Below are positions 1-7,427 of a stretch of 25,669 bases of DNA, piece after piece. The stretch lies in NCBI GenBank assembly GCA_937925605.1, contig CALALV010000177.1, positions 1-25,669 on the forward strand. Direction: 5' to 3'. Origin of the DNA: an uncultured Woeseia sp. (GTDB taxonomy: Bacteria; Pseudomonadota; Gammaproteobacteria; Steroidobacterales; Woeseiaceae). Numbering within the stretch: position 1 is the first letter of the stretch; every line of letters starts with the position of its first letter. The notes beneath the pieces are model-generated. The model was not told the origin of the DNA. It saw only the letters and a program-made list of their open reading frames with translations, and searched no databases. Both the position numbers and the translations under genes were made by a program.

Positions 1-1
1 C

Positions 2-1375
2 GCCGGGCTTGCCGGCATGACGGCCGCGCTCGAGATGACCCGCCTCGGCTACGCCTGCACCGTGCTCGAGGCCGAGGCGCGGGCTGGCGGCCGCACGCGC
101 AGCTTGCGCGGCGGCGACCTGCACGAGGAAACCGACTCGTCACAGCTCTGCCAGTTCGATCTCGACTCCTCGTTGTACTTCAATCCGGGGCCGGCGCGTA
201 TTCCGCATCACCACGACTTCCTGTTCGGCTACTGCCGGGAATTCGGCGTCGCACTGGAACCGTTCATCAACGAGAACCGCGCCGGGCGCCTGCATTCGCC
301 GGCGCGTTTCGGCGGCACGCCCGAGCTGGCCCGGCGCATCAATGCCGACACCCGCGGGCACATCGCAGAGTTGCTGTCGACGGCGATCAACCAGAACGGG
401 GTCGACCAGGAGCTCACCGGAATCGACCGGGCGAACGTCCTCGGGATGCTGCGGAGCTTCGGCGACCTCGATGCGGGCAATCGCTACGCCGGCAGCCGCC
501 GCGCCGGCTTTCCCGGGCAGGCGGACCCGGGCAGCCGCGACCCGGACGGGCTGCTGGCCCCGCTCGCGCTCGCCGAGCTGGTGCAGGAGACTTTCTGGCA
601 GGACCGGCTGGCGTTCGCCGAGCAGCTCGAGCAGCAGGCGACGATGCTGCAGCCGGTGGGCGGCATGGACCGGATTGCCGCCGCGTTCGAGACCGCCGTG
701 CAGGCACACATTATTTACGAGGCCGCGGTCAGCGAGATCCGCAAGACGGCCGGCGGCGCGCGGGTCGTGTACCGCGACGCCGCCGGCAGCGAGCACGAGA
801 TCGCGGCCGACTGGTGCCTGTGCACGATCCCGGCGACGGTGCTGCGCGACATCCCGTCGGACTTCGCCGCCGGCCACGCGCAGGCCATCGCCGACTTCGC
901 CTACGCACCGGCGGTCAAGGTCGCGTTCCAGGCGCGGCGCTTCTGGGAGCAGGATCACAACATCTACGGCGGCATCTCCTGGACGACGCAGGACATCACG
1001 CAGCTCTGGTACCCGGCACAGGGCTTCGGCGACGCGAACGGCGTGCTGCTCGGCGCCTACCTGTTCGGCGGCAGCGCGGGCGCGGCCTTCGGCGCCATGA
1101 CACCACAGCAGCGCATCGACGCGACGCTGGCCCAGGCGACCGCCGTGCACGCACAGATGAGCGGCGAGGCGACCCGCGGGATCGGCGTTGCCTGGGAGAA
1201 GGTGCCGTTCCAGCTCGGCGCCTGGGGCGTGTCGGACCCCGGCATCCTGCGCGAGCCGGACGACGCGCTGGTGCTGGCCGGGGAACACCTGTCGAGCCTG
1301 CAGGGCTGGCAGGAAGGTGCGATCCGTTCCGCGTACCGGGCCATCGACGACATCGTCAGCCGCGACGCGGCCTGA
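2..1375 (+). CDS. FAD-dependent amine oxidase family protein (5' end outside window)
   Basis: This is a flavin amine oxidase (monoamine/L-amino acid oxidase-like), expected to oxidise an amine or amino acid with FAD. The reading frame is already open at base 2 and encodes AGLAGMTAALEM, the end of the Rossmann GxGxxG dinucleotide-binding loop. It is followed by VLEAEARAGGRTRS, the conserved acidic residue plus the GGR motif of this family. The ATG at base 17 lies inside the FAD fold, so the true start is upstream of the window. The C-terminus has AGEHLSSLQGWQEGAIRSA, the second FAD-contact motif of amine oxidases, so the 3' end is intact. About 457 residues are visible, close to the usual family size. 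I see no signal peptide because the N-terminus is missing. The substrate cannot be inferred. The next gene is 443 nt away, so this one probably ends its own transcription unit. Confidence 0.88.
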   Translation, partial: AGLAGMTAALEMTRLGYACTVLEAEARAGGRTRSLRGGDLHEETDSSQLCQFDLDSSLYFNPGPARIPHHHDFLFGYCREFGVALEPFINENRAGRLHSPARFGGTPELARRINADTRGHIAELLSTAINQNGVDQELTGIDRANVLGMLRSFGDLDAGNRYAGSRRAGFPGQADPGSRDPDGLLAPLALAELVQETFWQDRLAFAEQLEQQATMLQPVGGMDRIAAAFETAVQAHIIYEAAVSEIRKTAGGARVVYRDAAGSEHEIAADWCLCTIPATVLRDIPSDFAAGHAQAIADFAYAPAVKVAFQARRFWEQDHNIYGGISWTTQDITQLWYPAQGFGDANGVLLGAYLFGGSAGAAFGAMTPQQRIDATLAQATAVHAQMSGEATRGIGVAWEKVPFQLGAWGVSDPGILREPDDALVLAGEHLSSLQGWQEGAIRSAYRAIDDIVSRDAA

Positions 1376-1688
1376 CGCCGGGAACGGTCGCGCCCGGCCC
1401 GCCGCGCACCCGGTCGGGGCATATAACCAGGTCGCATATAACGGGCCGGGACGCAGCGCTGCCGGTGCCTGCGCACCCTTTTTACCTCCTGCATTATTTT
1501 GCCGGCGGGCCGAACCCCCTCGGCGCCGCCGGCGCCGCGCGTTAGCAATTGATTTGGAACGATAATGCCGGCGTCCCGGGGGTGTCGCCGACAACTGTAG
1601 CTTTTGCGCCACAAAATGCCGGCCAGCGGCCTGGCAGGAATCGTTGCCGACGCCCAACAGGCGGCCCGGCGATCGTGGTGAGTTGGCC
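1376..1688. other. non-coding gap after the amine oxidase gene
   Basis: I find no convincing gene here; the reading frames present are shadows. It holds a GC-rich inverted repeat GGCGCC-GCC-GGCGCC at 1522-1536, which could act as a weak terminator for the amine oxidase gene but lacks a T-tract. There is also an isolated -10-like GATAAT at 1561-1566 and an imperfect hairpin near 1619-1638. A short tandem repeat at 1419-1442 is listed separately. Confidence 0.5.
1419..1442. repeat. tandem direct repeat GCATATAAC (two copies, 15-bp spacing)
   Basis: GCATATAAC occurs at 1419-1427 and again at 1434-1442 within the otherwise GC-rich gap. The 15-bp period is not a whole number of helical turns. The AT-rich core stands out against its surroundings and could be a protein-binding site or a simple local duplication. 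It is seen directly; any function is a guess. Confidence 0.45.
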
Positions 1689-1761
1689 AAATTTTCCTTT
1701 TTTTTAATAACTAAAGACGGCGCAGACGCTTGTTTACGTGCCTGCGAATAGGTGATATAAA
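1689..1761 (+). promoter_or_regulatory. candidate promoter with UP-like element for the TonB receptor gene
   Basis: An AT-rich block with eight consecutive T (1698-1705) and TAATAACTAAAG spans about 1689-1716. It is followed by a -35-like TTGTTT at 1730-1735 and a -10-like GATATA at 1754-1759 (18-nt spacer; overlapping TATAAA at 1756-1761). Such a layout would place transcription start near 1767 and give a leader of about 50 nt before the ATG at 1819. The AT-rich block sits where an UP element would lie. This is a pattern match only. Confidence 0.4.
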
Positions 1762-1818
1762 GCCGCCACTCGTTGTCTGGAAAATACAACGATCTTTTGT
1801 ATGCATAAGGGGAAAGTC

Positions 1819-4677
1819 ATGACCACAAACAGCAAGCTGCGCTCCGCAGTGCGCTTTGCCCTTGGCACCGGATCCGGCCTCATGGCCGCGATGGCGTTTG
1901 CGCCGGGTGCCATGGCGCAAGACAGCGGTGCGGAAGTGCTCGAGGAAATCACTGTCACGGGTTCGCGCATCAAGCGCGCCGACCTCGACAGTGCCAGCCC
2001 GGTAACGGTCATCGATCGCGACGCGATCCTGTCCACCGGTATTACGGACGTCGGTAACCTGATCCAGCGCATGCCGTCGATGTCGGGTTCGCCGATCGGC
2101 ACCACGACCAACAACGGCGGTAACGGTTCGGTACTCGTCGACCTGCGCGGCCTCGGCACCGACCGTACGCTGACGCTGGTCAATGGCAAGCGCGTCGTCG
2201 ACGGCGGCGACTACCAGACGATCCCGGCCGCGATGATCGAGCGGGTTGAGGTACTGAAGGACGGCGCCTCCGCCGTTTACGGTGCTGACGCAGTCGCCGG
2301 CGTGGTGAACATCATCACCCGCACCGACTTCGAAGGCATCGAGGTCGACCTGCAGACGGCCGACTTCTTCGACATGGATTCCGGCGCTCAGCAGTCCGTC
2401 AGCATCATCGGCGGCAAGGCCTGGGCGGACGGCAACTTCGTGTTCGGCGCCGAGTACGTGGACCAGGAAGAGGCCTACCAGGCCGACGCGCCGTGGGCAT
2501 ACTTCCAGGACTCCTACTACATCTACCCGGAAGGCTGTGAGTTCACACTGACGCAGCCGTACCCGACGGGCTGCTTCCCGATCGGCTCCTCGCGTATTCC
2601 GGAGTCGCGCCTCGCGTTCATCAGCAACGGCACCTTCATGGTTCCGGACCAGGGCGGGGTGATGCAGACCTACGACGGCCGTACCTACAATTACGCGCCG
2701 GTCAACTACATCCAGACGCCGTACGAGCGCCTGAACCTGTTCACCGAGATGAACTTCGACCTGACCGACGACATCCGCTTCACCTCGTCGGTGCGCGCGA
2801 ACTTCCGCGAGTCGGCCCAGGAGCTCGCTCCGCAGCCGTACAACTCGCCGACGGACCCGGGCTACAGCGGTGTCTTCGGCGGCACGGCCTACAACGGCAT
2901 CTCGGAAGACAACTTCTACCTCGTCCAGGCCATCGATCGCTACAACGCGGCCAACGGCACGACCCTGCCCTACGAGCCGGTTCGTGACGCCCGCCGCCGC
3001 ATGATCGAGACCACCCGCCGCTTCACCCAGGACATCACGCAGGTCCAGGCGAGCTTCGGGCTGGCAGGCTCGTTCAACGAGGTGGACTGGGACGTCTACT
3101 ACAACCACGGCCGCCGCAGCCGCCAGGACGTCGACTTCGGTCAGTTCTACGGCCCGGCCCTGTCGAACGCGATGGGTCCGTCCGCTGACCTCGACGCCGA
3201 CGGCACGCCGGAGTGCTACCAGGACGTGAGCGACCCGTCGTCGCTGATCACGGGCTGCGTACCGTTCAACTTCTTCGGCGGTCCGGGCTCGGTCACCCAG
3301 GAAATGCTCGACTACGTCGGCGTCGACCTGGTCGACACCTTCTTCACCGAACTGACGGAACTCGGCTTCGGCCTCTCCGGCACGGCGTTCGAACTGCCGG
3401 GCGGCGAGTTCGGCTGGGCGTTCGGTGTCGGCTACCTGGCCCAGGAGTTCACCTACACGCCGGACTCTGCGAAGCAGCAGGACCAGGTCACGGGTAACAC
3501 CGGTGCCGGTACCGACGGCGGCCTGTACGCGGTCAACTACTACGGCGAGTTCCTGGCGCCGCTGTGGGACAACGGCACGCAGAGCCTCGACGTGACGGGC
3601 GGTCTGCGCTACGACGATTACAACATCTTCGGTGGCGACACGACCTGGCAGCTCGGCGTCGAATTCCAGGCGATCGAGAGCCTGAAGCTGCGCGCGACGG
3701 CCGGCACGGTCTTCCGTGCGCCGACCATCACTGACCTGTTCGCAGGCCAGGTCGACAGCTTCCCGACCTACAGCGATCCGTGCATCCCGGCCGCGGGCGA
3801 CCCGCTGCCTCCGGGCTGTGCCCAGGTCGGCGTGCAGCTCGACAGCCAGGTCCTGGCGCGCGTCGGCGGCAACCCGAACCTGGTACCGGAGACGGGTGAC
3901 ACGTTCACGGCCGGTTTCGTCTGGACGCCCGAGTTCAGCGCCGGCCAGGACCTGTCGGTCACGGTCGACTACTGGGATACGCAGCTCGAGGACGGCATCA
4001 GCTCGCTCGGCGTGCAGTTCATTCTTGAAGACTGCTACGTTCGCGAGAACCCGGCCTCCTGCGCGCTGATCACGCGTCGCGCCGACTACAGCATCGCGCA
4101 GATCCTGGACGGCAACCTGAACGTTGCCGAGCAGGGCGCGAACGGTGTCGACACGGAAGTCCGCTGGAGCTTCGACACGGAGTTCGGCCAGTTCGAGACG
4201 GCCTTCCTGTGGTCGCACCTGCTGGAGCGCACCAAGACCGCGTCGCCGATCTCGGCAGAGGAAGATCTGTCCGGCCGCTACACCGACCCGACCGCAGAGG
4301 ACGGCGGTGCCTACGCGACCGACAAGATCAACTACTCGATCCAGTGGTACCGCAACAACCTGTCGGTCGGCTACATGGGTGAGTACATCAGCGAGCTGGA
4401 TGCAGACACTTTCTGCAACTGCGACTCTGATGGCGATCCGTCGAACAACGGCCCGAACGGTGAGTACATCCAGGCCATCGACTCGCGCCTGTACCACGAC
4501 ATCGTAGCCACCTACGAGTTCGTGGACACGGGCACGAAGATTGCCGCCGGTATCACCAACATCACGGACGAAGAGCCGCCGTACATCGAGGTTGGTTTCA
4601 ACGCCAACACCGATCCGGCGACCTACCGTCTGTTCGGCATGGGCTACTACGTACGCCTGACGCAGTCGTTCGAATAA
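1819..4677 (+). CDS. TonB-dependent outer-membrane receptor (952 aa)
   Basis: This is a 22-stranded-barrel type receptor that would import a large or scarce ligand across the outer membrane using TonB energy. I chose the ATG at 1819 over the in-frame ATG at 1801 because AAGGGG at 1807-1812 is an ideal Shine-Dalgarno 6 nt before it. Residues 1-31 form a signal peptide ending AMAQ. EEITVTGSRI (about 38-47) is the TonB-box/plug start, and the plug runs to about residue 170 with the conserved VYGADAVAGVVNIIT. The barrel carries five closely spaced Cys pairs: 240/252, 466/480, 655/667, 739/748 and 866/868. These probably form disulfides in extracellular loops. The protein ends LTQSFE, so the usual terminal aromatic is followed by one extra residue. 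A strong terminator follows. The ligand is unknown; nearby sulfotransferase and methyltransferase genes hint at a modified organic ligand. Confidence 0.93.
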   Translation: MTTNSKLRSAVRFALGTGSGLMAAMAFAPGAMAQDSGAEVLEEITVTGSRIKRADLDSASPVTVIDRDAILSTGITDVGNLIQRMPSMSGSPIGTTTNNGGNGSVLVDLRGLGTDRTLTLVNGKRVVDGGDYQTIPAAMIERVEVLKDGASAVYGADAVAGVVNIITRTDFEGIEVDLQTADFFDMDSGAQQSVSIIGGKAWADGNFVFGAEYVDQEEAYQADAPWAYFQDSYYIYPEGCEFTLTQPYPTGCFPIGSSRIPESRLAFISNGTFMVPDQGGVMQTYDGRTYNYAPVNYIQTPYERLNLFTEMNFDLTDDIRFTSSVRANFRESAQELAPQPYNSPTDPGYSGVFGGTAYNGISEDNFYLVQAIDRYNAANGTTLPYEPVRDARRRMIETTRRFTQDITQVQASFGLAGSFNEVDWDVYYNHGRRSRQDVDFGQFYGPALSNAMGPSADLDADGTPECYQDVSDPSSLITGCVPFNFFGGPGSVTQEMLDYVGVDLVDTFFTELTELGFGLSGTAFELPGGEFGWAFGVGYLAQEFTYTPDSAKQQDQVTGNTGAGTDGGLYAVNYYGEFLAPLWDNGTQSLDVTGGLRYDDYNIFGGDTTWQLGVEFQAIESLKLRATAGTVFRAPTITDLFAGQVDSFPTYSDPCIPAAGDPLPPGCAQVGVQLDSQVLARVGGNPNLVPETGDTFTAGFVWTPEFSAGQDLSVTVDYWDTQLEDGISSLGVQFILEDCYVRENPASCALITRRADYSIAQILDGNLNVAEQGANGVDTEVRWSFDTEFGQFETAFLWSHLLERTKTASPISAEEDLSGRYTDPTAEDGGAYATDKINYSIQWYRNNLSVGYMGEYISELDADTFCNCDSDGDPSNNGPNGEYIQAIDSRLYHDIVATYEFVDTGTKIAAGITNITDEEPPYIEVGFNANTDPATYRLFGMGYYVRLTQSFE

Positions 4678-4706
4678 GCTCTTAGCCTCAGGGCTACAAG
4701 CTGGAG

Positions 4707-4735
4707 GGGGCCGCCGCAAGGCGGCCCCTTTTTTT
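4707..4735 (+). terminator. rho-independent terminator of the first TonB receptor gene
   Basis: A perfect 9-bp stem GGGGCCGCC / GGCGGCCCC (4707-4715 and 4720-4728) with loop GCAA is followed at once by seven T (4729-4735). It lies 29 nt after the receptor stop and before the convergent methyltransferase stop at 4753. The opposite strand has no T-tract, so it terminates only the plus strand. Confidence 0.93.
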
Positions 4736-4752
4736 GTGGCGCGGATCGCGCC

Positions 4753-5724
4753 TCAGGAACGGCGGACTGCGACCAGCGCCCAGGCCAGCGGGAGCGCGGC
4801 GCCCGCTGGCACCAGCGCTTCCGACTGCGGGAGTTCGAAGCCCTCGCTGGCGAGCCGCTCGCTGATGCGGCGGAAGGCCTTCTCGTCGAGCGCGGCCTGC
4901 TGCATAGACGCCATGCGCCCGGCGTAGGCCTCGAGTTCGCCCTGCATGCGCCTGAGCCAGCCCAGGACTTCGCGCGGTTCGTAGTTCGCAAGCCGCCGGT
5001 TGATGCGCACGACGTCGTCGACCAGTTTCGCCACCGTGTCGCCCGCGACGTGCGGACCGTACTTGTCGAGCACGCCGCGCATCGCCTTGACGGCGGGCTG
5101 CATCTGCTTCGCGGCGGACTCGTAGGTAGCGCGGCTGCCGCCGCGCACCGCCGCGAACCCGGACTCGAGCAGGCGCTGCGCCTTCGGGACGAACGCGACG
5201 CGTTCGAGCCGGCGCAGCGCGGCGAGACTGGCACCGCACTCGGCGTGGATACCGCCGGCCCGGTGATGCAGGAGCAGGCAAAGACGGCCGTCCGCGGCAA
5301 CCAGCCGGGCGGCCTCGTGCACGGCCTTCTCGCCGGCGTACTCGACGCCGAACTGGCTGGTGACGAGGTCCGCGCTGCCGCTCTCGAGCGGCATCGAGCG
5401 CGCGTCGCTGACGACGCCGCGGACCCCGGGGTAACGCGCCGCGAGCCCGTCGATCGCGCCGGCCGCTATGTCGACGACGACCGTGTCGGCCGGCAGGCTG
5501 CCGAAAACGGCATGCAGGTGCTCGAGCACGGCGCCGTTGCCGCTCGCCACGTCGACCACTCGCAGCGATGCGTGCCGCTCGCGCAGGGGCGCCATGGCCG
5601 CGCGCCAGAAATCCGCGACGGCAGGGTGTTGTACGCCGCCGCTGGCGAGTGCGGCCCCGTCGGCAGTCCCCTGCCAGTAGGTGTCCCAGGCGGCGGGCAC
5701 GTCGGGTTGGCGCGATCGGCTCAT
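4753..5724 (-). CDS. class I SAM-dependent methyltransferase (323 aa)
   Basis: This is a cytoplasmic class I (Rossmann) methyltransferase, most like the methyltransferase type-11 group. Motif I is VVDVASGNG (residues about 56-64). The acidic residue after strand 2 is in VVVDIAAG, and VVSDARSMPLESGSADLVTSQFGVEY contains the adenine-side Asp and the strand-4 motif. The C-terminal third (about residues 200-323) is helical and variable and probably forms the substrate part. The ATG at 5724 is chosen because the core fold begins soon after it and the next upstream ATG is in another frame. No strong ribosome site is visible. The gene is divergent from the sulfotransferase pair (116 nt apart) and converges on the TonB receptor. 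Substrate (small molecule or lipid) is unknown. Confidence 0.87.
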   Translation of the reverse strand: MSRSRQPDVPAAWDTYWQGTADGAALASGGVQHPAVADFWRAAMAPLRERHASLRVVDVASGNGAVLEHLHAVFGSLPADTVVVDIAAGAIDGLAARYPGVRGVVSDARSMPLESGSADLVTSQFGVEYAGEKAVHEAARLVAADGRLCLLLHHRAGGIHAECGASLAALRRLERVAFVPKAQRLLESGFAAVRGGSRATYESAAKQMQPAVKAMRGVLDKYGPHVAGDTVAKLVDDVVRINRRLANYEPREVLGWLRRMQGELEAYAGRMASMQQAALDEKAFRRISERLASEGFELPQSEALVPAGAALPLAWALVAVRRS

Positions 5725-5840
5725 GCGGCAGGCAGCGGGGCGAGAACGAGACGGGCATTGTATAGCAAGGCCCGCTGTCGCCCGCCGCGGTGTGCTAAAT
5801 TGGCGCGCTCGCGACGAAGACCCTTCCCAAGACTCCCCGA
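5725..5840. promoter_or_regulatory. divergent promoter region, methyltransferase / sulfotransferase
   Basis: This 116-nt gap must drive both flanking genes. On the minus strand a -10-like TATACA lies about 5759-5764, some 35 nt before the methyltransferase ATG. On the plus strand TGCTAAATT near 5793-5801 resembles an extended -10 for the sulfotransferase genes. No good -35 elements are visible for either, so both promoters are tentative. Confidence 0.35.
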
Positions 5841-7424
5841 ATGAATCCCGAACTGCAGCAACTGAGCCAGGCCGGCCGCGCGGCCGTGCAGAAACGTGAC
5901 TGGACGACCCTCGAGGACTGTGCGGCGAAAATCCTCGAACGCTGGAACGATGCCGCCGAGGGCTGGTTCCTCGCCGGGCTGGCGGAGAAGAACCGGCACC
6001 GCCCGCTGAAGGCGGCGCGCAACTTCGAGCGCGCGCTGGAGATCGATGCCGGCCGCTACGACGCGGCAATCGAACTCGCCGGCCAGCACTCGCTGGCGCG
6101 CAAGAACGCCGAGGCCGCGGCGCTGCTGGACCGCTACGGGCCGGCGCTCGCCAATTCGCCCCTTTACCTGAACATGGCCGGCTCCGTCTACACGCAGATC
6201 GGCCTGCCGGAGAAGGGCGTGCCGCTGCTGGAAGCGGCGAACAGGTTGCAGCCCGACATCGACCTGTTCCAGGCCAACCTCGCGACCTGCTACGTTTACC
6301 TGGGACGCATCGACGAGGCACGGCGACTCTACGCGGGGCTGCTGGAGCGCTTCCCGGCGCACCAGCGCAACCACTACGAGTACGCCCGCCTCGGGCGCGC
6401 GACCGACGAGACCCACATCCGGCAGATGAAGGACCTGCTGAAGACGCTCGGCACGCCGCCCGAGCAGAACGTGTTCCTGTACTACGCGATCGGCAAGGAA
6501 CTCGAGGACCTCGAGCGCTGGGACGAAGCCTTCGGCTTCTACCGCACCGGCGGTAACGCCGTTGCCAGCGTCGCGAAACACGACGCCGGCGAGGACGTGG
6601 CAATCGTCGATGCCGTGATCGAATCCTGCAACGCCGACTGGCTCGCGGCCGGCAAGGAGGCGCCGGCGGCCGAGCGCCACGGCCGCACGCCGATCCTGGT
6701 CACCGGCCTGCCGCGCACCGGGACGACGCTGACGGAGCGCATCGTGTCCAGCCACTCGCAGGTCACGCCGGTTGGCGAGCCGCAGTTTTTCCCGATGGCG
6801 GTACGCCAGGCCAGCGGCACGCGGACGACCGAGCGCATGAACGCCGATATCGTGCGCGGGGCGGCCGCCGCCGACGTGCGCGACATCGGCGACACTTACA
6901 TGGAAAAGCTGTCGTATCGCATCGGCGACACGCCGTTCTTTGTCGACAAGCTGCCCTTCAATTTCCTGTTCCTGGGCTTCGCGGCCAAGGCCTGGCCGGA
7001 CGCGCGGCTCGTCGTGCTCTGGCGGCACCCGCTGGACAGCTGCTACGCGATGTACAAGCAGGTCTTTACCTGGGCCTACAAGTTTTCCTACACGCTCGAG
7101 GACCTCGGCCGTTATTACATCGCGCACGAGCGCCTGTACCGGCACTGGCAGGAACTGCTCGGCGACCGCCTCGTGACGCTGCGCTACGAGGACCTCGTCG
7201 GCGACCAGGAAGGCGAGACGCGCACGCTGCTCGAGCGCCTCGGCCTCGAGTTCGAGGAGGCCTGCCTCGACTTCGACCGCAACCCGGCGGCAAGCACGAC
7301 GGCGAGCTCGGTGCAGGTACGCGAGAAGATCCACGATCGCTCCGTCGGCCGCTGGAAGCAGGTCGCCCCGCATCTCGAGCCCCTGCGCCGGCAGCTCGAG
7401 GACGCGGGCATCGACCTGGGCTGA
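5841..7424 (+). CDS. TPR-containing sulfotransferase, copy 1 (527 aa)
   Basis: Predicted PAPS-dependent sulfotransferase of the Sulfotransfer_3 type behind an N-terminal tetratricopeptide array. Residues about 1-260 are TPR helices (for example WFLAGLAEKNRHRPLKAARN). The 5'-phosphosulfate loop is GLPRTGTTL at 289-297. A candidate catalytic glutamate is E313 in VGEPQFF, the place where protein-tyrosine sulfotransferases carry theirs. The 3'-phosphate motif is RHPLDSCYAMYKQ from R395, with Ala rather than the usual Ser eight residues after the Arg. There is no signal peptide or membrane segment, so it is cytoplasmic. The ATG start fits the alignment with copy 2, although the Shine-Dalgarno is weak. 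It is followed after 3 nt by its paralogue, so they are co-transcribed. TPR fusions of this type often bind peptide or protein acceptors; the acceptor here is unknown. Confidence 0.9.
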   Translation: MNPELQQLSQAGRAAVQKRDWTTLEDCAAKILERWNDAAEGWFLAGLAEKNRHRPLKAARNFERALEIDAGRYDAAIELAGQHSLARKNAEAAALLDRYGPALANSPLYLNMAGSVYTQIGLPEKGVPLLEAANRLQPDIDLFQANLATCYVYLGRIDEARRLYAGLLERFPAHQRNHYEYARLGRATDETHIRQMKDLLKTLGTPPEQNVFLYYAIGKELEDLERWDEAFGFYRTGGNAVASVAKHDAGEDVAIVDAVIESCNADWLAAGKEAPAAERHGRTPILVTGLPRTGTTLTERIVSSHSQVTPVGEPQFFPMAVRQASGTRTTERMNADIVRGAAAADVRDIGDTYMEKLSYRIGDTPFFVDKLPFNFLFLGFAAKAWPDARLVVLWRHPLDSCYAMYKQVFTWAYKFSYTLEDLGRYYIAHERLYRHWQELLGDRLVTLRYEDLVGDQEGETRTLLERLGLEFEEACLDFDRNPAASTTASSVQVREKIHDRSVGRWKQVAPHLEPLRRQLEDAGIDLG

Positions 7425-7427
7425 GCG

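Noticed and set aside
1619..1705. Possible cobalamin-type riboswitch or terminator before the first TonB receptor
   Set aside because: There are short hairpins and a T-run, but I find no B12-box or other riboswitch consensus, and no GC-rich stem directly precedes the T-run; an UP-like element fits better.
1801..1818. Earlier ATG for the first TonB receptor
   Set aside because: The ideal Shine-Dalgarno AAGGGG lies after this ATG and exactly 6 nt before the ATG at 1819; the earlier start would add MHKGKV encoded by the ribosome site itself.
1711..4719. Minus-strand open frame (1002 codons) antisense to the first TonB receptor
   Set aside because: The translation is Val/Arg/Ala-rich low-complexity with no recognisable fold; the receptor on the plus strand has a signal peptide, plug and barrel motifs.
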